Part shown: positions 1 through 6,246 of the stretch, piece by piece
Numbering within the stretch: position 1 is the first letter of the stretch
Layout: each line of letters starts with the position of its first letter
NCBI GenBank assembly: GCA_030829155.1
Contig: JAURBD010000092.1
Coordinates: 1 to 6,246, forward strand
DNA length: 6,246 nucleotides
Reading direction: 5' to 3'
From: Flavobacteriaceae bacterium
GTDB taxonomy: Bacteria; Bacteroidota; Bacteroidia; Flavobacteriales; Flavobacteriaceae
Notes under the pieces: model-generated
What the model saw: the letters and a program-made list of their open reading frames with translations, nothing else
What the model was told of the DNA's origin: nothing
The model's database searches: none
Translations under genes and position numbers: made by a program

Positions 1-1005
1 AAATCCAACAGAAGAATTGAGTTTAGGAATGACGATTTGTCGGATATTAAAGAGCAATTTCCTTTTTTTTTAGAATACATAACTCCAAGAATTTCTAGAA
101 TAGCAACAGTCAAATACAAAAACGATTTTGACAATTATACTTCTCGTGCAGTTGGTCCTGCTCATCAATTTGCTGAAAAAACAATATTGATGAAAGGGAG
201 GTTTATAAATCAAGACGATATCAAGAATAAAACTAAATATGCTGTCATTGGTCGACTGGTGGCACAAGATCTATTTAATCAAGAAGATCCACTAGGTAAA
301 TTTATAGACATAGGAAATAGTGTTTTTAAAGTTATTGGAGTTTTTCAAGACGATGGGGGAGACAGAGAGGAACGCTACATATACATTCCATATACAACCA
401 GACAACTTCTTGAAAAAAGTAATGATAAATTAGATCAAATTGTATTGGCTTTCAAACCTCAAATTGGTCATTCTGGTTCTGTTTTATTTGAAAGAAAATT
501 GCGCGAATTCTTAAAAAAGAAAAAATCGATCGACCCATCTGATCCAAATGGGATCTATATCAGAAATATTGCAGACCAATTGAAACAAAACCAACAATTT
601 GCAAACGTACTCCAGTTAATCGTAACTTTTGTAGGACTAGGGACTTTGATTGCTGGCATCATAGGGATATCAAACATCATGGTATTTGTGGTGAAAGAAA
701 GAACTAAAGAATTAGGGATTAGAAAAGCATTAGGAGCTACTCCAAAATCAGTAATTCGAATGATCCTTCAAGAATCTATTTTTATTACTACAATTTCAGG
801 GTATATGGGATTGTTTACAGGAATTTTTGTTCTTAAAAACATTGGTGTTTCCTTACAAGATTATTTTATTAAAAACCCATACATAGACACATCAACTGCT
901 TTATTTTCAACCTTGATACTTATTTTATTTGGAGGTATCGCAGGCTATATTCCAGCCAAACGTGCTGCACAAATCAAACCTATAATAGCATTAAGAGATG
1001 AATAG
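1..1005 (+). CDS. MacB/FtsX-type ABC transporter permease, 5'-truncated by window edge
   Basis: This is an inner-membrane permease of a MacB-like tripartite exporter. The frame is open from base 1 (334 codons visible), so the N-terminus lies outside the window and the in-frame TTG at 37 is not a start. Aligning its first residues with about residue 83 of the next permease suggests roughly 80 residues are missing, including TM1. Visible codons 1 to about 195 are the MacB-like periplasmic core (GRFINQDDI, then PLGKFIDIGNSVFKVIGV). TM2 is at about 206-231, TM3 at 255-278 and TM4 at 299-317. The cytoplasmic TM2-TM3 loop carries VKERTKELGIRKALGATP, the FtsX-family signature; in MacB/LolCDE-type systems this region contacts the ATPase. 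No ATP-binding domain is visible, unlike E. coli MacB, which fuses ATPase and permease. The family is certain; the cargo is unknown. Confidence 0.93.
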   Translation, partial: KSNRRIEFRNDDLSDIKEQFPFFLEYITPRISRIATVKYKNDFDNYTSRAVGPAHQFAEKTILMKGRFINQDDIKNKTKYAVIGRLVAQDLFNQEDPLGKFIDIGNSVFKVIGVFQDDGGDREERYIYIPYTTRQLLEKSNDKLDQIVLAFKPQIGHSGSVLFERKLREFLKKKKSIDPSDPNGIYIRNIADQLKQNQQFANVLQLIVTFVGLGTLIAGIIGISNIMVFVVKERTKELGIRKALGATPKSVIRMILQESIFITTISGYMGLFTGIFVLKNIGVSLQDYFIKNPYIDTSTALFSTLILILFGGIAGYIPAKRAAQIKPIIALRDE

Positions 1006-2275
1006 TTTTAAAATAATTTTCGATCGAGATACTTGGCAAGAAATTTTTGGATCAATTCAAAAAAATAAAGTTCGAACTATAATTACGGTGGTTGGAGTAT
1101 TGTGGGGGATTTTTATTTATATCGCCTTATCTGGTGCAGCAAAAGGATTGGACAATGGTTTTGAACGTCAATTTGAAAACGTTGCTATGAACTCTATGTT
1201 TGTATGGGCACAAAGTACAAGCATTCCGTACGATGGTTTTAAAACGGGTAGAAATCCACAGCTTAAAATTCAAGATGTTCAAACTCTACGCAACAATGTA
1301 CCTGAAATTCAATTTATTGCACCCAGAAATGCTAAAGGAGTATTTGATGGTTCTGTGGGTTCTCAAATAGTTCGCGGAGCTAAATCAGGAACTTATGCTA
1401 TCTATGGAGATTTCCCGGAGTATACCAAAATTGCAACGAAAAAAATATATGATGGTGGGCGATTCATCAATCAGGCTGATATTGATAACGAAAGAAAAGT
1501 TTGTGTAATAGGAGAACGTACCCAAAAAGAATTGTTTGAAAAAGATGAAAAACCCATTGGGAAATTTGTTCGTATCGATAATATCTATTTTCAAGTAATA
1601 GGTGTTCATAAATTTATACAAGGTGGAGGTTTTGAGAGTGACGGTGATATATTTATTCCTTTTTCTACTTTTAAAAAATTATATAATACAGGTGATAATG
1701 TAGATTGGTTCACTATTGCTGCATATGATGATGCGGACGTAATAGAAGTGGAGGAGAGAGTAAAACAAACTTTAAAACGAATACATCGTGTATCTCCAGA
1801 AGATGAACGCGCTTTTGGATCGTTTAATTTAGGAGAACTTTTTGGAAAGATTATGGGTTTTGCCAAAGGGATGACCTTTCTGTCCCTCGTCGTAGGAATT
1901 GCGACAATCATCGCAGGAGTAATAGGAATTGGTAACATCTTATTGATCTCGGTCAAAGAACGAACCAAAGAGCTTGGTATACGACGGGCATTAGGTGCTA
2001 CTCCAGGTGAAGTTAAAGCTCAAATAATTTTAGAATCCGTATTTCTAACATTTTTAGCAGGAGTTTTTGGAATTATACTAGGTGCATTTGTTTTGTCAGG
2101 AATTGATATGGCAACAGCTAACTTAGACGATTTTCCATATACCAACCCGACCGTCCCCATTTCATTTGTACTAGGGGCTTTATTAATTATGATAACCCTT
2201 GGAACTTTGATTGGACTAATTCCAGCGCAACGAGCTGTAAGCATAAAACCCATAGACGCATTACGAGAAGAATAA
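998..2275 (+). CDS. MacB/FtsX-type ABC transporter permease, full length
   Basis: This is a second inner-membrane permease of the same exporter, 425 aa, about the usual size for a stand-alone MacB-like permease. It has a short cytoplasmic N-terminus, TM1 at about 28-47, a large periplasmic MacB core (about 50-288), TM2 at 292-317, TM3 at 343-366 and TM4 at 388-409. The coupling loop VKERTKELGIRRALGATP (319-336) matches the upstream permease almost exactly, as does the periplasmic GRFINQADI (154-162) and the later P-GKF--I-N--F-VIGV pattern. The two are therefore paralogues that probably pair as a heterodimer (inference). The ATG at 998 overlaps the previous gene by 8 bases and gives a natural N-terminus before TM1, which suggests translational coupling. 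No Walker motifs are present, so the ATPase must be a separate protein. Confidence 0.95.
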   Translation: MNSFKIIFDRDTWQEIFGSIQKNKVRTIITVVGVLWGIFIYIALSGAAKGLDNGFERQFENVAMNSMFVWAQSTSIPYDGFKTGRNPQLKIQDVQTLRNNVPEIQFIAPRNAKGVFDGSVGSQIVRGAKSGTYAIYGDFPEYTKIATKKIYDGGRFINQADIDNERKVCVIGERTQKELFEKDEKPIGKFVRIDNIYFQVIGVHKFIQGGGFESDGDIFIPFSTFKKLYNTGDNVDWFTIAAYDDADVIEVEERVKQTLKRIHRVSPEDERAFGSFNLGELFGKIMGFAKGMTFLSLVVGIATIIAGVIGIGNILLISVKERTKELGIRRALGATPGEVKAQIILESVFLTFLAGVFGIILGAFVLSGIDMATANLDDFPYTNPTVPISFVLGALLIMITLGTLIGLIPAQRAVSIKPIDALREE

Positions 2276-2304
2276 TAACACCCACTATTAATAAATTACT
2301 ATCC

Positions 2305-3435
2305 ATGAAAAAAATCTTTAAATACATAATTACTGGAGCCATATTGTTTGGAGTTCTTTTTGCAGCAGCTTTTTTTATAAAGTCCAATAGCAAAGGTTCC
2401 ATTCAATATGAGACCCAAAATCCCATAATTACATCTATCGAAATGAAATCTGTAGCTACTGGAAAAGTAATTCCAGAAGACGAAGTAGAAATTAAGCCTC
2501 AAATTTCTGGAATCATCGAAAAACTTTATGTAGAAGAAGGCGATAATGTGAATACAGGTGATCTTTTGGCAAGAGTAAAAGTAGTTCCGGACGAACAATC
2601 ACTCAACAGTGCAAAAGGTAGATTGGCAAACACCAAAATCTTATTAGGAAATGCTAAGGTCGAGTATAACAGAAATAAAAGTCTTTTTGAAAAAGAAATT
2701 ATTTCTCAACAAGACTTTCAAAATGCCGAACTCAACTACAGTAGAGCTAAACAGGATGTTGCTAATGCAGATAGTGATTTACAAATAATAAAACTTGGAT
2801 CTGCTGGTGGATCTGCAACAGCAAATACAAATATCAGAGCAACTGTTGCTGGAACCGTTTTAGAAATGCCAATAAAAGAAGGTGATCAAGTTGTTGAGAG
2901 CAATACGTTTAATAACGGAACAACTATTGCAGTCATTGCTGATTTAAATAAAATGATCTTCGAAGGAAAAGTGGATGAAGCAGAAGTAGGAAAATTGAAA
3001 ATAGGGATGCCTCTTATAGTTAACCTAGGGGCAATTGAAGATAAAGAATTTGAGGCCAATCTAAAGTTTATTGCTCCAAAAGGAAATGAAGAACAAGGTG
3101 CAGTTCAGTTCAAAATTGAAGGTGATGTATACTTGGATAATGACTTTTTTATTCGAGCAGGCTATAGTGCTAATGCCTCATTCATACTTGAAAGTAAGGA
3201 TAGTGTTTTAGCAATACCTGAGGCTTTATTGCAGTTTGACAAAAAAAATGATAAGCCCTATGTTCAAGTTCTAATTAAAGAACAGGAATTTGAACGCAAA
3301 GACATTGAAACAGGTATTTCTGATGGAATTAATGTTGAAATACTTTCAGGGATAACCATTGAGGATAATATCAAGGTTTGGAACAAAACGGAAGAAGAGA
3401 AGAAAGAAGACGAAGAAACTTTAAACGATAACTAA
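2305..3435 (+). CDS. Periplasmic adaptor (membrane-fusion protein), MacA/HlyD-like
   Basis: This adaptor links the inner-membrane permeases to the outer-membrane channel. It has 376 aa, with one N-terminal membrane anchor (about 5-25) and no lipobox cysteine. The two lipoyl half-motifs are at 61-92 (SGIIEKLYVEEGDNVNTGDLL) and 177-198 (ATVAGTVLEMPIKEGDQV). They flank a short alpha-hairpin (about 95-163), followed by a beta-barrel (about 208-295) and a membrane-proximal domain (about 300-360). The hairpin contains R123, L127 and S134 in the spacing RxxxLxxxxxxS, the RLS motif known from AcrA/MacA-type adaptors to mark the TolC-docking tip. The last 15 residues are highly charged and mostly acidic. 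It starts 29 bases after the permease and ends 19 bases before the TolC gene, so it is almost surely in the same operon. The product name can appear as 'efflux RND transporter periplasmic adaptor', but the ABC permease neighbours argue for a MacA-type role. Confidence 0.94.
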   Translation: MKKIFKYIITGAILFGVLFAAAFFIKSNSKGSIQYETQNPIITSIEMKSVATGKVIPEDEVEIKPQISGIIEKLYVEEGDNVNTGDLLARVKVVPDEQSLNSAKGRLANTKILLGNAKVEYNRNKSLFEKEIISQQDFQNAELNYSRAKQDVANADSDLQIIKLGSAGGSATANTNIRATVAGTVLEMPIKEGDQVVESNTFNNGTTIAVIADLNKMIFEGKVDEAEVGKLKIGMPLIVNLGAIEDKEFEANLKFIAPKGNEEQGAVQFKIEGDVYLDNDFFIRAGYSANASFILESKDSVLAIPEALLQFDKKNDKPYVQVLIKEQEFERKDIETGISDGINVEILSGITIEDNIKVWNKTEEEKKEDEETLNDN

Positions 3436-3454
3436 GCCTAATTCCTACTTTATT

Positions 3455-4870
3455 ATGAGATTAAAATATACTTCATTAGTTGCCTTATTCTGTGTTTCTT
3501 TTTATGCCCAAAGTCAAATACTCACCTTACAGGATTGTATAGAATTAGCCATAGAAAAAAATATAAGTATTAAGCAATCTGAATTGGATTTAGCTAACGC
3601 TGAAATAGATAAAAAAAATGCATTTGGTAGCTTTTTGCCGAGTGTCAATGCAAATAGCAGTCACTCTTGGAATATTGGTTTGAACCAAAATATTACTACC
3701 GGATTACTAGAGAATGTTACCACACAATTCTCCTCTTTAGGGTTTAATATGGGAGTCGATATTTATAAAGGATTACAGAATGTTAAACGACTTCACAGGT
3801 CAAATCTTGCTATAATTGCACAACAGTATAACATTGCAAACATAACTGAGAACACATCTATCTTGATTGCAAACTCTTATCTCCAAGTGATGTTTAACAA
3901 AGAATTTTTAGAGGTTCAAAAAAGTCAACTTGAAGTTTCTGAAAAAGAATTGGAGCGAACCAATGTTTTAATAAGCGCTGGAGTTTTAACTATTGCAAAT
4001 GTTTTTGAACTTGAAGCCACTATCGCTTCACAAGAACAAGCAGTAATTCAAGCTGAAAATAATTTACGTATTGCAAAGATTAACCTTGCTCAACTTTTAC
4101 TAATAACCGACTATGACAATTTTGACGTTGCCGTTGAAAATTTTGATATCCCTTTTCCTTTGATATTAGAGGAAACTCCTAAAGAAATTTTTGAAAAATC
4201 TTTGACTCACAGAAACGACATCAAGTTTTCTTTAACCAATTTGGAAATTTCAAAGACAGATATTGAAATCGCAAAGGCTGCCCTTCAACCCTCTCTTTCC
4301 GCATTTTATAGCTACAGTACAAGGATTTCATACAGCGATGGTATTGAAAGAACAGGTGTGTTTGAAGAAACTCCGATTGGTTATGTAGCTGCAACAGGTG
4401 AGGCAGTTAATACAAACGTTGAGCAAAGAAGAGTAGTTGGACCAGATTCTTTTTGGAATCAATTTCAAATGAATGAAGGACATAATTTTGGAGTTCAATT
4501 GAGAATACCAATTCTAAATGGACTTTTGTCTAAGAACAATCTAAAACGTAGTAAAGTTAACTTGTTGCGTTCCCAAAACACATTTGAGCAACAAAAATTA
4601 AACTTAGAGAGTGACGTAAATCAAGCATATAATGATGCGTTAGGAGCATACAACTTTTATAAAGCTGCTCAAAAAACTGTTATTGCTAGAGGAGATGCTT
4701 ATAATAATGCTACTAAAAGATTTGATGCTGGAGTTATGAATTCTTTTGAATTCACTCAAATAAAGCAAAGGTATGAAGCATCAGTATCAGACGAATTACG
4801 TTCAAAATTTGATTACATCTTTAAACTTAAAATTCTTGAATTTTATTTTGGACTAAAACTTGAAATTTAG
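3455..4870 (+). CDS. TolC-family outer-membrane efflux channel
   Basis: This is the outer-membrane duct of the tripartite exporter, 471 aa, normal for the family. The N-terminus is a signal peptide (basic MRLK, a hydrophobic stretch to about 17, likely cleavage after AQS at 20). Cys13 lies inside the hydrophobic core and is not a good lipobox. Two outer-membrane-efflux-protein repeats follow, at about 24-218 and 245-465. Each begins with a helix ahead of an LP- or QPS-type turn (FLPSVNA at 60-66, LQPSLSA at 277-283). Each also contains a helical stretch around a G-hydrophobic turn (ISAGVLTIANVFELEA and FDAGVMNSFEFTQIK). The second repeat has a longer beta/extracellular segment (about 288-346) than the first. 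No Shine-Dalgarno sequence is visible. The position right after the adaptor gene supports a dedicated rather than shared channel. Confidence 0.94.
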   Translation: MRLKYTSLVALFCVSFYAQSQILTLQDCIELAIEKNISIKQSELDLANAEIDKKNAFGSFLPSVNANSSHSWNIGLNQNITTGLLENVTTQFSSLGFNMGVDIYKGLQNVKRLHRSNLAIIAQQYNIANITENTSILIANSYLQVMFNKEFLEVQKSQLEVSEKELERTNVLISAGVLTIANVFELEATIASQEQAVIQAENNLRIAKINLAQLLLITDYDNFDVAVENFDIPFPLILEETPKEIFEKSLTHRNDIKFSLTNLEISKTDIEIAKAALQPSLSAFYSYSTRISYSDGIERTGVFEETPIGYVAATGEAVNTNVEQRRVVGPDSFWNQFQMNEGHNFGVQLRIPILNGLLSKNNLKRSKVNLLRSQNTFEQQKLNLESDVNQAYNDALGAYNFYKAAQKTVIARGDAYNNATKRFDAGVMNSFEFTQIKQRYEASVSDELRSKFDYIFKLKILEFYFGLKLEI

Positions 4871-4892
4871 AAGTCAGTTCTTCTTAATTTTG
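4860..4892 (+). promoter_or_regulatory. Candidate Bacteroidota-type promoter for tsaB
   Basis: TAATTTTG (4885-4892) matches the Bacteroidota -7 element TAnnTTTG, and a TTG at 4860-4862 lies 22 bases upstream, within the range described for the flavobacterial -33 element. If used, transcription would start within a few bases of the tsaB ATG at 4897, giving a leaderless or nearly leaderless message. In AT-rich DNA such matches arise by chance, and tsaB could simply be read through from the exporter operon. Confidence 0.25.
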
Positions 4893-4896
4893 TTAC

Positions 4897-5574
4897 ATGG
4901 CTTATCTTCTTCATATTGAAACTGCTACAACAAATTGTTCGGTAGCTTTATCGGAAAATGGAAATCTTCTTCACTGTATCGAGAATAATGAAGCAGATTT
5001 TCGCCACAGTGATCATTTGCATTGTTTCATAAATCAGCTACTTGATCAAGCTAGTATCAAACCTTTTCAATTGTCTGGAGTTTCAGTGAGTAAGGGTCCA
5101 GGTTCATATACAGGACTTAGAATTGGAGTTTCTTCAGCAAAAGGATTATGTTATGCTCATAGTATTCCATTAATCTCGATAAACAGCTTAGAAGTTCTTG
5201 CAGCCGCTTACACTCCAGAAACTTCCGATTTATTAATTCCAATGTTTGATGCCAGAAGAATGGAAGTTTTTACCATGGTGTTGAATACAAAAAAAGAAGT
5301 GATATATCCTACGCGGGCAGAAATAATAACCAGTGACTCTTTTAAAGAGGTTCGAAATCAAGGTCGTTTGGTTTTATTTGGTAATGGTTCAAATAAGTGT
5401 AAAGGTATTATCCCAGAAGAAAACACATATTTTGTTGATTCATTAAAAGAACCTTCTGCCCAGCATATGGTTGTCATAGCTACCGATAAATTCGGAGCAA
5501 AACAATTTGAGGATATAGCATATTTTGAACCATTTTACCTGAAAGACTTTTACACAAATCCTCGAAAATCTTAA
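4897..5574 (+). CDS. tsaB: tRNA threonylcarbamoyladenosine (t6A) biosynthesis protein TsaB
   Basis: TsaB is the non-catalytic ASKHA-fold partner of TsaD. With TsaE, and using threonylcarbamoyl-AMP made by TsaC, it supports cytoplasmic formation of t6A at position 37 of ANN-decoding tRNAs. The 225 aa length is typical. Diagnostic segments are the N-terminal LHIETATTNCSVAL (5-18), HSDHL (37-41), the signature SKGPGSYTGLRIGVSSAKGL (65-84), SINSLEVLA (94-102), MFDARRMEVF (116-125) and the C-terminal EPFYLKDF (211-218). The ATG at 4897 sits directly before the conserved first beta-strand, so the start is secure, although no Shine-Dalgarno sequence is seen. It follows the TolC gene by 26 bases and may be co-transcribed, but there is no functional link to efflux. 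Its TAA stop overlaps the stop of the convergent gene. Confidence 0.96.
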   Translation: MAYLLHIETATTNCSVALSENGNLLHCIENNEADFRHSDHLHCFINQLLDQASIKPFQLSGVSVSKGPGSYTGLRIGVSSAKGLCYAHSIPLISINSLEVLAAAYTPETSDLLIPMFDARRMEVFTMVLNTKKEVIYPTRAEIITSDSFKEVRNQGRLVLFGNGSNKCKGIIPEENTYFVDSLKEPSAQHMVVIATDKFGAKQFEDIAYFEPFYLKDFYTNPRKS

Positions 5575-6246
5575 TTTAAAAGCCTAAGCTTTTCTTTTAC
5601 TTCTTCAATAGATTCTAATGGTAGTTCACAATGATTATTTTTACACAAATAATATAAGGTCTTTTTTTTTGATATTCTATTTTGAAAGAGTGGTAAGTCA
5701 GATTCCTCAGCTGCCGCCCAACTGCAATTCAGAGAGAACTGAGTGTTTCTAATCTCTCTGAGATTATTTTTTGAATTTGGTCCAACAGCAACAACTTCAT
5801 AACCTGGGTTTAATAATCTTAAAGCTACTGTCAACCAATAACTGTAATTTCCTGGATAGGATTGGATCTCAGATTTACATGAAGCCAACATTGCTCTGGA
5901 TCTGCTTATGTATTCAGGTTTAATCAAGTGGTTTGATAAACGAATCAGATTTTCTGCCATAATTGCATTGGAAGAAGGTATGACATTATCAGAAGTTTCT
6001 TTTGTTCTAAGGACCAAATCTGAAGTTGAACTGAAAAATAAAAGTGGACTATTTTGGTCTTCAAACTCAGTCAAACAGACCGTTGCTAATTTATCTGCTT
6101 GGTTGAGGTAATGTTCATCAAACAAGATTTCATAGGCATCAATGTACATTTTTATAACATCTGAATAATCCTCCAAAAAAGCATCTATTTTATTTACCCC
6201 TTTTTTGGAAATTCTTTTTAAAGTTCCTGAATTAGAAATAAAATTC
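5571..6246 (-). CDS. DUF255 thioredoxin-domain protein (YyaL/SSP411-like), C-terminal part, truncated by window edge
   Basis: The - strand frame is open to the right edge (224 residues visible). The apparent TTG start at 6176-6174 is therefore internal, and the N-terminal two thirds of a protein usually near 670-700 aa are missing. The visible part belongs to the (alpha/alpha)6-barrel, glycosidase-like region. It includes IDAFLEDYSDVI (visible 20-31), then ALL-type helices with YEILFDEHYL, then ETSDNVIPSSNAIMAENL (83-100), corresponding to the family's D-x(2-3)-PSGNS segment. The C-terminal YLCKNNHCELP (199-209) matches the family's Y-V-C-x(4)-C-x-x-P ending. The thioredoxin-like domain that names the family would be N-terminal and cannot be assessed here. 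The biochemical role of the family is poorly defined. The gene converges on tsaB and shares TTAA with its stop. Confidence 0.88.
   Translation of the reverse strand, partial: NFISNSGTLKRISKKGVNKIDAFLEDYSDVIKMYIDAYEILFDEHYLNQADKLATVCLTEFEDQNSPLLFFSSTSDLVLRTKETSDNVIPSSNAIMAENLIRLSNHLIKPEYISRSRAMLASCKSEIQSYPGNYSYWLTVALRLLNPGYEVVAVGPNSKNNLREIRNTQFSLNCSWAAAEESDLPLFQNRISKKKTLYYLCKNNHCELPLESIEEVKEKLRLLN
5578..5598 (+). terminator. Candidate intrinsic terminator of tsaB, inside the opposing gene
   Basis: Three bases after the tsaB stop lies a perfect 6-bp stem, AAAAGC (5578-5583) and GCTTTT (5588-5593), with a CTAA loop, followed by CTTTT. In the + direction this is an A-stem/U-tail hairpin typical in shape of intrinsic terminators, but only two pairs are G-C, so it is weak. 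The same bases encode the last codons of the convergent DUF255 gene. Placement at the expected spot is the main support. Confidence 0.4.
5729..5761. repeat. 9-bp perfect inverted repeat within the DUF255 coding region
   Basis: TCAGAGAGA (5729-5737) and TCTCTCTGA (5753-5761) are exact reverse complements separated by 15 bases. The element lies inside the coding sequence (residues LREIRNTQFSLN on the - strand) and has no T-tract, so it does not look like a terminator. It may be a chance palindrome; the repeat itself is certain, any function is not. Confidence 0.5.

Noticed and set aside
37..39. TTG as the start codon of the first permease
   Set aside because: The frame is open back to base 1, and residues upstream of it align with the inside of the paralogous permease's periplasmic domain; the true start is outside the window.
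1606..1968. 120-codon - strand reading frame opposite the second permease
   Set aside because: It is antisense to a well-supported gene, and its composition (many S, P, I) reflects the complement of permease codons; no family resemblance.
2299..2598. - strand reading frame opposite the adaptor start
   Set aside because: Rich in F, Y and N, as expected for the reverse of lysine/glutamate-rich codons; no leader or motif.
3491..3493. Cys13 of the TolC protein as a lipoprotein cysteine
   Set aside because: The residues before it (A-L-F) do not form a lipobox, and a type I cleavage site AQS lies further on.
5662..5670. Nine-base A/T run in the DUF255 gene as a phase-variation or slippage site (similar run at 63-71)
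   Set aside because: Runs of 8-9 A/T are common in this AT-rich sequence, the frames are intact across them, and these gene types are not usual phase-variable targets.
5908..6111. 67-codon + strand reading frame inside the DUF255 gene
   Set aside because: Antisense to conserved DUF255 segments (including SDNVIPSSN); no independent coding evidence.
6174..6176. TTG (- strand) as the start of the DUF255 gene
   Set aside because: The frame continues without a stop to the window edge, and the upstream residues (KKGVNKIDAF) continue the family match.
1..6246. A previously undescribed system such as a defence island, mobile element or biosynthetic cluster
   Set aside because: Every gene falls in a known family and order is plausible for a core flavobacterial chromosome; no transposase, repeat array, tRNA, or unassigned gene is present.

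Overview
The window looks like ordinary chromosomal DNA from a Bacteroidota bacterium, most likely class Flavobacteriia. The DNA is AT-rich. The three start codons that lie in intergenic DNA have AT-rich leaders without a Shine-Dalgarno sequence. The proteins are of flavobacterial type: a TolC-family porin with a QILTLQDCIELA start, separate MacB-like permeases, and a DUF255 protein. The taxonomic call is inference from style, not from a marker gene.

Layout. Positions 1-4870 hold four co-directional + strand genes of a MacAB-TolC-like tripartite ABC efflux system: the 3' part of one FtsX/MacB-type permease, a second full-length permease that overlaps it by 8 bases, a periplasmic adaptor (membrane-fusion protein), and a TolC-family outer-membrane channel. 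Gaps are 29 bases or less, so this reads as one transcription unit. No ATPase is encoded here; if cis-encoded, it probably lies upstream of position 1. tsaB follows after 26 bases, also on +. It makes a subunit of the tRNA t6A-modification complex and is functionally unrelated to the exporter. A convergent - strand gene, cut by the right edge, encodes the C-terminal part of a DUF255 (YyaL/SSP411-like) thioredoxin-domain protein. Its stop codon shares a TTAA with the tsaB stop.

How it works together. The permease pair would couple ATP hydrolysis in a cytoplasmic ATPase to movement of the periplasmic domains. The adaptor bridges to the TolC channel, and its hairpin carries a recognisable RxxxLxxxxxxS docking motif. 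The cargo cannot be read from the sequence. No stretch over 30 bases lacks a gene. I found no RNA gene, mobile element, CRISPR array or origin, and nothing that amounts to a new system. The most interesting small-scale points are the four-base convergent stop overlap with a candidate terminator hairpin inside the opposing gene, a 9-bp perfect inverted repeat inside the DUF255 gene, and a possible promoter hard against the tsaB start.
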